From Paracoccaceae bacterium (lineage in GTDB: Bacteria > Pseudomonadota > Alphaproteobacteria > Rhodobacterales > Rhodobacteraceae): a stretch of 11,908 nucleotides of DNA. Below are positions 5,766-11,908 of the stretch, one piece after another. Made by a program: the position numbers and the translations under genes. The DNA lies in NCBI GenBank assembly GCA_030626365.1, contig DAOUPC010000053.1, positions 1 through 11,908 on the forward strand, in the 5' to 3' direction. The notes beneath the pieces were generated by a model that saw nothing but the letters and a program-made list of their open reading frames with translations, had not been told where the DNA came from and made no database searches. Numbering within the stretch: position 1 is the stretch's first letter; every line of letters starts with the position of its first letter.

Positions 5766-7186
5766 CGTTCAACCTTTTCGTTGCTCTGGGGGGGATGGCG
5801 CGGGGTCAGGCGCAGATGAATGCCGTCACGGGCACGCACCGTCAGATGGGCCACCGGCACCGGGTCGCGCCCCTCGACCCGTTCAAACCGAAAGGCGCGC
5901 ACCAGCATCGACAGCAAAAGCGTGCCTTCGGCCATGGCAAAGGCCGACCCCGGACAGACCCGCGCCCCGGCAGAAAACGGGATATAGGCCGACCGCAGGC
6001 ATTCCTTGCCGTTGGGCGTGTCAAACCGGCCCGGATCAAATTCATCCGGGCGATCCCACAGCCGTTCGTGGCGGTGCAGATGCCACGGGCTAAGGATCAC
6101 CTGCGAGCCGGGTTTCACCGACCGTTCGCGGAATGTCTCGGGGCAGGCTGCCTCGCGAACATACATTGGCACAGGCGGGTACAGCCGCATGGTTTCACGA
6201 AACACCGCACGCGAATGACGCAGCTTGGACAGGGTCGAGAAATAGATTTTGTCCGGGTCAAAGGCGACAAACGCCTCGTGGGCCATCTTTTCTTGCCATT
6301 CCGGGTAGAGCGCCAGCAAATACAGCGCCCAGGCCAGCACCGCCGCCGAGGTTTCATGACCGGCCAGAAAAAAGATCGCCACCTGATCGACCATTTCATC
6401 ATGGTCAAAAACCTGCCCGTTTTCCGGGTCAGGTGTGGTCATGATCTTGGTGGCAAGGTCATCCGGCGCGGTCCCGTCCGCGATTTCCTTGGCGCGCGCA
6501 CTGGTCAGTTGCCCGATCAGGCCACGGATCGTGCGGGCCGTCCGGCGCGCCGCGCGCGAATGATACCGGGGAAACCAGCGCGGCAGGGGCAGAATGGCCG
6601 CGATATTGGCCACCGGCTGTGCCTGCTGATGTTCCCGAAAGGCAGCAAAGGCCGCCGCGGCAATTTCATTTTCGACCGGGACGGAAAACAGGGTGCGAAA
6701 GATAACGTCCATGGCCACATGGCTGGTCTGGCTTTCGATCTCGACCGGGGTGCCATCGGCACGCGGTTGCACCCGCTCGACCGCCGCCACCCCACAGTCC
6801 CACATCGCCGGGAAAATCGTGCGCAGGCGTCCGCCTTCAAAGGCCGGGTCAATGATCCGGCGCTGATGTTCCCACAATGCGCCGTTGGAAATGAACACCG
6901 ATTCCCCCAGCAGCGGCTTCAGCCCCACCCGGATGCGTTCGGATTTGGGAAAATCCATCGGCCGTTTTTTCAGGACCAGATCAACCAGTTCAGGGTCATT
7001 GCACATGTAAGAGCGAAAGAAGGGCGTGCGCATCTCGGCCATCCAGGCGCGGTAAAGGTGGGCGGGTTGCGCAGACAGGATGTCCTTCTTGAACAGGCGA
7101 AAGTATTTCCAGATCGAAACCTTGCCCTGGCGTGCCGCCGGTTTGGGGGGCAGGACGGGCGCTGTGGCGGTTACTTTGTCAAACAC
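5762..7186 (-). CDS. Cytochrome P450 monooxygenase
   Basis: A soluble-looking P450 of 474 residues that would use O2 and two electrons to hydroxylate an unknown substrate. Key P450 landmarks, numbered from the chosen start: WEHQRR (C-helix, about 105-110), the oxygen-binding I-helix AGHETS (275-280), ETMR of the K-helix (331-334), and the heme loop PFSAGARVCPG with ligand Cys411. The I-helix and heme loop resemble the fatty-acid hydroxylase side of the superfamily (CYP4/CYP102-like) more than CYP153, but I cannot name the family. The start chosen is GTG at 7186, with GGAG seven bases upstream and a first residue string VFDKVTAT; an ATG at 7252 would add 22 unlikely residues. It is the first gene of a pair with alkB. 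An FNR-type palindrome is about 85 bases upstream. No ferredoxin or reductase is seen nearby. Confidence 0.92.
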   Translation of the reverse strand: MFDKVTATAPVLPPKPAARQGKVSIWKYFRLFKKDILSAQPAHLYRAWMAEMRTPFFRSYMCNDPELVDLVLKKRPMDFPKSERIRVGLKPLLGESVFISNGALWEHQRRIIDPAFEGGRLRTIFPAMWDCGVAAVERVQPRADGTPVEIESQTSHVAMDVIFRTLFSVPVENEIAAAAFAAFREHQQAQPVANIAAILPLPRWFPRYHSRAARRTARTIRGLIGQLTSARAKEIADGTAPDDLATKIMTTPDPENGQVFDHDEMVDQVAIFFLAGHETSAAVLAWALYLLALYPEWQEKMAHEAFVAFDPDKIYFSTLSKLRHSRAVFRETMRLYPPVPMYVREAACPETFRERSVKPGSQVILSPWHLHRHERLWDRPDEFDPGRFDTPNGKECLRSAYIPFSAGARVCPGSAFAMAEGTLLLSMLVRAFRFERVEGRDPVPVAHLTVRARDGIHLRLTPRHPPQSNEKVER

Positions 7187-7270
7187 GCATACACTCCGGA
7201 CTATCGGTTGCAATATCGGGACTGGCCCGTTTGAAGTACGGCAAAGTCCCACCCGAAACCTTTCGAGTCA

Positions 7271-7284
7271 TTGACGACCGTCAA
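7271..7284. promoter_or_regulatory. FNR-type binding site between P450 and the regulator gene
   Basis: TTGAC-GACC-GTCAA is a perfect 5-4-5 palindrome with the same arms as the site at 2009-2022. It lies in the 239-base divergent gap between the P450 and the FNR-family regulator. The right arm continues as GTCAAATTACC (7280-7290), identical to 2018-2028, and CTTTAGGA recurs downstream of both. A class II start toward the regulator would fall near 7319, but the -10 there (TAGGAA) is poor; toward the P450 no good -10 is seen. Auto-regulation plus control of the oxygenase pair is the natural reading; direction and sign cannot be told from sequence. The rest of this gap shows no other gene or structure. 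Confidence 0.7.
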
Positions 7285-7425
7285 ATTACCGCACGCAAAC
7301 CATCTTTAGGAAATCTTGATCCGGGCCAGAGACACGGGCTGATACACAGGGTCACAGTGGACATGGCTTTCCCTGACTGGTTAGGTGACCCACACGCTTT
7401 ACGTTTGATCCACAGAAAGACCCCG

Positions 7426-8130
7426 ATGCAGAAAACCGCAATGAAACAGCACCCTTGCGGGCAATGCAGCTTTTATGCTGACAGCGTCTGGCAGCCGGTC
7501 GCGGATGGCACGGTTTGCGTACTGTCACACAGCTTTTCGCGCAGGGATCTGGATGCGGGTCAGATATTGTTCGAACAAGACAGCGAAAACTGTGGCGTAT
7601 TTTGCGTATCCAAAGGGCTGATCGCCCTGCGGACACATCACGCCGACGGCTCATCAACATTGTTGCGGCTGGCCTATCCCGGTGAAATCGTGGGGTTCCG
7701 CGCATTTCTGCGCAATGGCCAGCACCGCACCGAAGCGCAGGCTTTGATCGCGTCGCGCGTCTGTACCGTGGCGCGCCGGGATGCGCACCAGATCATTCAG
7801 GCCAACCCTTCGGTTCTGGCGCGGCTTGCGTCCCGTTGCATCAAAGAGATCGACCAGAACCACGAACGGATCATCGCGGCGGCAACCACGTCCAACAAAC
7901 AAAGGTTGGCTGATCTTCTGCTTTGGCTGATGGAACACCACGGCGAACCGGCGGGGGATCATTTTCGGATGCACCTGCCTTTGTCGCGCTCGGATCTGGC
8001 CGATTTGCTGGGCGTGCAGCCCGAAACCCTGTCGCGCCTGATCGGACGTCTTGAAAAGGACGGTTTGTTTTCCTTTATCGGCCGCATGGTTTTGGTGCGC
8101 GCCCAACGAATGGCGCGCACTGCGGTATAA
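7426..8130 (+). CDS. FNR/CRP-family transcriptional regulator with N-terminal cysteines
   Basis: A 234-residue DNA-binding regulator. Order: Cys-containing N-terminus (Cys11-x2-Cys14, Cys31), a cyclic-nucleotide-binding-type beta-roll (about 40-118) with Cys56, Cys60 and Cys113, a long dimer helix (about 120-170) and a winged HTH (about 184-220). The recognition helix QPETLSRLIGRLEKDGL carries Glu200, Ser203 and Arg204, the E..SR set by which FNR proteins read TTGA half-sites; two such palindromes lie in this window. Cys113 aligns with the distal cluster ligand of E. coli FNR (Cys122), so O2 sensing by an iron-sulfur cluster is plausible, but the gap of 16 between the CxxC and the next Cys is longer than in classical FNR. 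The start at 7426 gives a compact protein, though its ribosome site (AGAAAG) is weak; ATG 7363 would add 21 residues. A Dnr/NnrR-like NO sensor is the alternative. Confidence 0.88.
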   Translation: MQKTAMKQHPCGQCSFYADSVWQPVADGTVCVLSHSFSRRDLDAGQILFEQDSENCGVFCVSKGLIALRTHHADGSSTLLRLAYPGEIVGFRAFLRNGQHRTEAQALIASRVCTVARRDAHQIIQANPSVLARLASRCIKEIDQNHERIIAAATTSNKQRLADLLLWLMEHHGEPAGDHFRMHLPLSRSDLADLLGVQPETLSRLIGRLEKDGLFSFIGRMVLVRAQRMARTAV

Positions 8131-8177
8131 TATTTCGCGCGTTCCTGCCAGTTATCAATCCGGCCACCAACAATGGT

Positions 8178-8248
8178 GATCACGCAGAACCCCTGTTCAG
8201 AGCGGGGTTAATGGGCCCTGACCCGAAATCAGATGCTAGCGCGTGATC
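8178..8248. terminator. Nested inverted repeats between converging genes (weak terminator candidate)
   Basis: The regulator and the lrp-like gene converge here. AACCCC (8188-8193) pairs with GGGGTT (8204-8209) over a ten-base loop. This lies inside a second pair, GATCACGC (8178-8185) with GCGTGATC (8241-8248), whose right arm is inside the end of the lrp-like gene. No T-run follows on either strand, so intrinsic termination is uncertain. Confidence 0.3.
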
Positions 8249-8700
8249 GGCAGGTTGCGCTTTACCGTGCGCAAAACAACATTGGTCTGGGCATTGTTCA
8301 CCGCTGCAAGGCGAAACAGAAAGTCCTCGAGAAACCGATTATAGGCGTCCAGATCCCGGCACAGCACCCTTAAATGATAATCGGCCTGACCGGTGGTTGC
8401 GTAACATTCCTGCACCTCTTTGCAGGCTTCGATCGCACGGATGAATTCGACAATCTTGGCCGGGTCATGGCGGATCAGATGCACAAGAACAATCGCCTCG
8501 AACGCCAGCCCCATCTGCCCCGGATCGACCACCGCGCCATAGCGTTCGATCACCCCGGCCTCTTCCATGCAACGCACCCGCCGCCACAACGCCGAGGTCG
8601 ACATGCCCACCGCCCCGGCCAGATCGGCGTTCGAAATACGGCAGTCCCCCTGAAGCAGGGTCAGAATGCGAAGATCACGATCATCAAGTGGTATCGACAT
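8236..8700 (-). CDS. Lrp/AsnC-family transcriptional regulator
   Basis: A 154-residue regulator of the feast/famine family. The N-terminal HTH runs through LDDRDLRILTLLQGDCRISN and ADLAGAVGMSTSALWRRVRC (about 5-44); the C-terminal RAM ligand-binding and oligomerisation domain follows (about 66-150), with the family's GQADYHLRVLCRDLDAYNRF segment. The start at 8700 (MSIPLDDRD) is preferred because the HTH begins at once and CGGAA is about six bases upstream; ATG at 8724 would add eight residues without a ribosome site. It is divergent from the indolepyruvate oxidoreductase gene across 142 bases. Lrp-type proteins often control an adjacent amino-acid catabolic gene, so regulation of that neighbour by an aromatic amino acid is a reasonable inference, not shown by the sequence. 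Confidence 0.92.
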   Translation of the reverse strand: MSIPLDDRDLRILTLLQGDCRISNADLAGAVGMSTSALWRRVRCMEEAGVIERYGAVVDPGQMGLAFEAIVLVHLIRHDPAKIVEFIRAIEACKEVQECYATTGQADYHLRVLCRDLDAYNRFLEDFLFRLAAVNNAQTNVVLRTVKRNLPITR

Positions 8701-8842
8701 GGAAATTCCGTTCAACAATGGCATATATTACGGTTTATTTACCCTATTTTGATCCTATTTCCAGTCAATCTGGAACGCTTTTCCAATAATTCAGGTATAT
8801 TCTGCCCGAAATACACACCCCCAAAATCCGGACACCCGCCTT
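8701..8842. promoter_or_regulatory. AT-rich divergent promoter region of lrp-like gene and oxidoreductase
   Basis: This 142-base gap is clearly richer in A and T than the flanking genes. Toward the lrp-like gene, TAATAT (complement of 8725-8730) could be a -10 box. Toward the oxidoreductase, TATATT at 8796-8801 could be one; no convincing -35 box accompanies either. CAG-GTATATT-CTG (8792-8804) is a small dyad with an AT core, reminiscent of but shorter than the 15-base Lrp site. GGAAATTCC (8701-8709) is a perfect short palindrome touching the lrp-like start. These are candidate operators only. Confidence 0.4.
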
Positions 8843-11800
8843 ATGACACGCCACAGTGCAGACCTCAGTGCAGACCACAGTGCAGACTTTTCCACCTATC
8901 AACTCGAAGACCGCTATAAACTGACCACGGGCCGCGTTTTTCTGACCGGCACTCAGACGCTGGCACGAATCATGATGGATCAGGCGCGGCGTGACCGCAT
9001 GGCCGGGCTGAACACCGCCGGGTTTGTGTCGGGTTATCGTGGCTCGCCGCTAGGGGGGCTGGATCTTGAGATGTGGCGCATCCGTGACCGGCTGGAACAG
9101 GACCGCATCACCTTTATGCCCGCGGTAAACGAAGACCTGGGGGCCACCGCCGTACTGGGGTCGCAGCAGGCCGCCCTTGACGCAGATGCACAGGTCGAAG
9201 GCGTGTTTTCCATGTGGTACGGCAAGGGGCCGGGCGTGGATCGTTCGGGCGATGCGCTGAAACATGGCAACGCCTATGGGTCCGCCCCAAAGGGGGGCGT
9301 TCTGGTGATCGCGGGGGATGATCACGGCTGTGTTTCATCATCAATGCCGCATCAGTCTGATGTGGCCTTTTTGTCCTGGTTCATACCAACGCTGAACCCT
9401 GCCTCGATCGACGAATACCTTGCATTTGGCGAATACGGGCTGGCCCTGTCGCGATTTTCCGGCACCTGGGTCGGGTTCAAGGCAATATCGGAAACGGTTG
9501 AATCCGCGCGCTCGGTCACGCTGTCCCCGGACCGGGATTTTGTTTACCCTGATATCTCCGTGCCACCGGGGGGCCTGCACATACGTCGCAATGACCCGCC
9601 CAGCCCGGAAATCGAAACCCGTATGCAGGCCAAGCTAAAGGCGGTTCGTGCCTTTAGCGAGGCCAACCCGATTGACCGGCGCATCTATGACATCCCCGAT
9701 GCCCGCTTTGGTTTTGTCACAACCGGCAAGGGCCATCTGGACCTGCTTGAGGCGCTGCGCCTGCTGGGGCTGGACGCATCAAAGTGCCGAAAGCTGGGGA
9801 TCGACATTTATAAGGTCGCCATGGTCTGGCCACTGGCCCGACGCGATGCGCTGGCCTTTGTCAAAGGCAAGCAAGAGGTGCTTGTCGTCGAAGAAAAGCG
9901 CGGCGTCATCGAAAGCCAGTTCAAGGAATACTTTTATGACTGGCCCGGCAACAAACCCGCGCGCATGGTCGGCAAATACGACGCCCAGGGCACCCCGCTG
10001 ATCCCCTGGACCGGGGAATTAAGCCCCCTGATGCTGGTCCCCATCATCGCCGCCCGGCTGGACAGCTTCTTTCCGGCTGAAAACCTGCCGGAAAAGGCCC
10101 GTGCGCTGACCGCCCAACCGCCGGTCCTGTTGAACGTGAGCGGGGCAACCCGCACGCCCTATTTCTGTTCCGGGTGCCCCCACAACACCTCGACCCGTGT
10201 GCCCGATGGCAGTCGCGCGGCCAGTGGCATCGGCTGTCACGTCATGGCCAGCTGGATGGACCGCAACACCACCGGTTACGCACAGATGGGCGGCGAAGGC
10301 GTGCCGCAAGTGGTTGCATCGCTGTATAACGGTGGCAAACACATCTTTCAGAACCTTGGCGAAGGCACCTGGTATCATTCGGGGTCTCTGGCGATCCGCC
10401 AGGCGGTCGCGGCGCGCAGCAATATCACCGATAAGATCCTGTATAATGATGCCGTGGCCATGACAGGTGGCCAGCCGGTCGATGGGCCAATCGCCGTGTC
10501 CGGCATCGCCCAGACCTGCCGCGCCGAAGGGGTTGAACGGATCGCGTTGGTATCAGACGATATCGCCAAGTTCGACGCGGCGGATTTTCCGTTGCACACC
10601 ACCTTCCATGACCGCGCGGAGCTGGACAGCGTCCAGCGTGAAATCCGCGAGGTGGCGGGCGTCAGCGTGCTGATCTATGAACAGACCTGCGCCAGCGAAA
10701 AGCGGCGCCGCCGCAAGCGGGGCACGCTTGCGGACCCCAAACAGTTCCCCTGGATAAACCCGCTGGTCTGCGAAGGCTGTGGCGATTGTTCGGTGCAAAG
10801 CAATTGTCTTAGCGTCGAACCCCTGCAAACCCCGCTTGGCCCCAAGCGCAAGATAAACCTGTCATCCTGCAACAAGGATTTTTCCTGCCTGAACGGTTTC
10901 TGCCCCAGCTTTGTCACCGTCAAAGGTGCCACACGGCGCCGCAAAGACCCCGCCGCAATCGACATTCCGGCGCTGCTGGATGGGCTGCCTGCCCCCGAAC
11001 CCGTATCGCTGAACCAGCCTTTTGACCTGCTGGTCACTGGTGTTGGCGGCACCGGGGTCATCACGGTTGGCGCGCTGATCACCATGGCAGCACACCTTGA
11101 AGGCAAGGGCGCATCGGTTCTTGATTTCACCGGATTCGCGCAAAAGTTCGGCACCGTTCTTAGCTTTATCCGGCTGGGGGCCACCCCCGAGGCACTGAAT
11201 CAAGTGCGGATCGGTCAGGGGGCCGCAGATGCGGTGATTGGCTGTGATATGGTGGTGTCCTCGGCCCCTCAGGCGTCCGCACATTACCGGCCCGGCACAC
11301 GTATCATCCTGAACCGGGCGGAAATGCCCACTGGTGATCTGGTACTGCACCGTGATGCGACGCTAAAGGCCACCGAACGCGAGGCGGTGATTGCGCAGGC
11401 GGTCGGGGCCGAAAACCTGTCGGCCTTTGACGCCAATGCCGCCGCTGAATCCCTGTTGGGGGATGCGGTATTTGCCAATGTGATGATGCTTGGCTTTGCC
11501 TGGCAAAAGGGGCTGGTCCCAGTGGGCGATGCGGCCCTTGGTCAGGCCATTACCCTGAACGCGGTGGCGGTTGACAAGAACATCCGCGCCTTTGCCCTTG
11601 GCCGGGTCATGGCCGCAGCACCCGACCGCCTTGCCCCCCTCTGGCAGGAACCCCACGAGGTACCAGAGTCCCTTGAGGCAATGATCGACCGGCGCGCTGC
11701 CTTTCTGGGTGATTACCAGAACGCCGCCTATGCCAGCCGTTATCGCGCAAACCTGGCGCGGTTCCAGGCCGCCCTGCCCAGCGATCACCCACACGAAATA

Positions 11801-11908
11801 ATGCAGGCCGCAGCGCAAGGGCTGTTCCGGCTGATGGCCTACAAGGACGAATACGAGGTGGCGCGCCTGCTGACCGGTTCAGATTTCACCGATGAACTGA
11901 AACAGAAA
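8843..11908 (+). CDS. Fused indolepyruvate ferredoxin oxidoreductase (3' end cut by window edge)
   Basis: This enzyme oxidises indolepyruvate, phenylpyruvate and similar aryl-pyruvates, products of aromatic amino acid transamination, to aryl-acetyl-CoA with reduction of ferredoxin. The 1022 visible residues are open to the window end; fused bacterial forms run to about 1150, so about 130 residues are missing. N-terminal pyrimidine-binding half: GRVFLTGTQTLARIM and FVSGYRGSPLGG. Then YFCSGCPHN with Cys442 and Cys445, thiamine-diphosphate-binding part GEGTWYHSG (from 506) and YNDAVAMTGGQP (from 534), a [4Fe-4S] motif CEGCGDCSVQSNC with Cys643, 646, 649 and 655, and the gamma-type domain from GVGGTGV (733). 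So IorA- and IorB-like parts are in one chain. The ATG at 8843 lacks a clear ribosome site, and a repeat-encoded stretch follows it. The divergent Lrp-type gene is the likely regulator. Confidence 0.95.
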   Translation, partial: MTRHSADLSADHSADFSTYQLEDRYKLTTGRVFLTGTQTLARIMMDQARRDRMAGLNTAGFVSGYRGSPLGGLDLEMWRIRDRLEQDRITFMPAVNEDLGATAVLGSQQAALDADAQVEGVFSMWYGKGPGVDRSGDALKHGNAYGSAPKGGVLVIAGDDHGCVSSSMPHQSDVAFLSWFIPTLNPASIDEYLAFGEYGLALSRFSGTWVGFKAISETVESARSVTLSPDRDFVYPDISVPPGGLHIRRNDPPSPEIETRMQAKLKAVRAFSEANPIDRRIYDIPDARFGFVTTGKGHLDLLEALRLLGLDASKCRKLGIDIYKVAMVWPLARRDALAFVKGKQEVLVVEEKRGVIESQFKEYFYDWPGNKPARMVGKYDAQGTPLIPWTGELSPLMLVPIIAARLDSFFPAENLPEKARALTAQPPVLLNVSGATRTPYFCSGCPHNTSTRVPDGSRAASGIGCHVMASWMDRNTTGYAQMGGEGVPQVVASLYNGGKHIFQNLGEGTWYHSGSLAIRQAVAARSNITDKILYNDAVAMTGGQPVDGPIAVSGIAQTCRAEGVERIALVSDDIAKFDAADFPLHTTFHDRAELDSVQREIREVAGVSVLIYEQTCASEKRRRRKRGTLADPKQFPWINPLVCEGCGDCSVQSNCLSVEPLQTPLGPKRKINLSSCNKDFSCLNGFCPSFVTVKGATRRRKDPAAIDIPALLDGLPAPEPVSLNQPFDLLVTGVGGTGVITVGALITMAAHLEGKGASVLDFTGFAQKFGTVLSFIRLGATPEALNQVRIGQGAADAVIGCDMVVSSAPQASAHYRPGTRIILNRAEMPTGDLVLHRDATLKATEREAVIAQAVGAENLSAFDANAAAESLLGDAVFANVMMLGFAWQKGLVPVGDAALGQAITLNAVAVDKNIRAFALGRVMAAAPDRLAPLWQEPHEVPESLEAMIDRRAAFLGDYQNAAYASRYRANLARFQAALPSDHPHEIMQAAAQGLFRLMAYKDEYEVARLLTGSDFTDELKQK
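8854..8889 (+). repeat. Three tandem 12-base repeats at the oxidoreductase N-terminus
   Basis: CAGTGCAGACCT, CAGTGCAGACCA and CAGTGCAGACTT follow each other without gap; the first ten bases are identical in all copies. Being a multiple of three, they encode SADL-SADH-SADF in frame, between the start codon and the first conserved block (YKLTTGRVFLTG). The unit length permits copy-number change without frameshift. Confidence 0.85.

Noticed and set aside
5447..7234. A 595-codon open frame on the plus strand opposite alkB and the P450
   Set aside because: The antisense strand carries complete P450 and AlkB motifs; this frame spans their junction and resembles no protein.
7187..7252. ATG at 7252 as P450 start
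   Set aside because: No ribosome site, and the added residues look like non-coding sequence; GTG at 7186 has GGAG at an ideal distance.
7132..7425. Extending the FNR-type regulator to an upstream start at 7132
   Set aside because: It would overlap the P450 5' end antisense and run through the palindrome; the added 98 residues do not look like protein. ATG 7426 (or at most 7363) is better.
8749..8768. TTGAT and GTCAA half-sites in front of the oxidoreductase
   Set aside because: The halves are ten bases apart, not four, so an FNR-type dimer would not fit.
1..11908. Mobile element, defence system or CRISPR array
   Set aside because: No transposase, integrase, nuclease-like gene, terminal repeats or regular spacer repeats were seen; the genes look like ordinary chromosomal metabolism and regulation.

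Overview
The window looks like a chromosomal stretch from a GC-rich alphaproteobacterium, most likely a Rhodobacterales/roseobacter-type organism. This is inferred from protein style, from the FNR-family regulator with an E..SR recognition helix, and from the fused indolepyruvate oxidoreductase. No rRNA or marker gene fixes the taxonomy. Nine protein-coding genes are supported. Two are cut by the window edges: ubiX at the left and the indolepyruvate oxidoreductase at the right. I saw no tRNA, rRNA, CRISPR array, insertion sequence or phage gene.

Left half (1-4584): a ubiquinone biosynthesis locus in two divergent units. On the minus strand ubiD and ubiX overlap by ATGA and together carry out the prenyl-FMN-dependent decarboxylation of the polyprenyl-hydroxybenzoate ring. 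On the plus strand ubiT, ubiU and ubiV form a tight operon, the O2-independent hydroxylation module known from E. coli and other proteobacteria. All four iron-sulfur cysteines known for UbiU and all four for UbiV are present with matching spacing. The gap between ubiD and ubiT holds a perfect FNR-type palindrome, TTGAC-N4-GTCAA. It is placed exactly where a class II FNR-activated promoter for ubiTUV would need it.

Middle (4617-8130): a minus-strand pair, a cytochrome P450 followed by an AlkB-type membrane alkane/fatty-acyl hydroxylase, again overlapping by ATGA. A divergent gene encodes an FNR/CRP-family regulator. A second TTGAC-N4-GTCAA palindrome lies between P450 and regulator. It shares an 11-base 3' extension and a downstream CTTTAGGA with the first site, so the regulator probably controls itself, the oxygenase pair and the ubiquinone genes. 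The oddity is O2-consuming hydroxylases sharing an apparent regulon with O2-independent quinone synthesis.

Right end (8236-11908): an Lrp/AsnC-type regulator diverges from a long fused indolepyruvate ferredoxin oxidoreductase that degrades aryl-pyruvates from aromatic amino acids. The Lrp protein is the natural candidate regulator of its neighbour. The oxidoreductase starts with a three-copy 12-base tandem repeat.

Nothing here proves a wholly new system. The most interesting lead is the two-site FNR-like regulon joining anaerobic quinone synthesis to a P450-AlkB pair.
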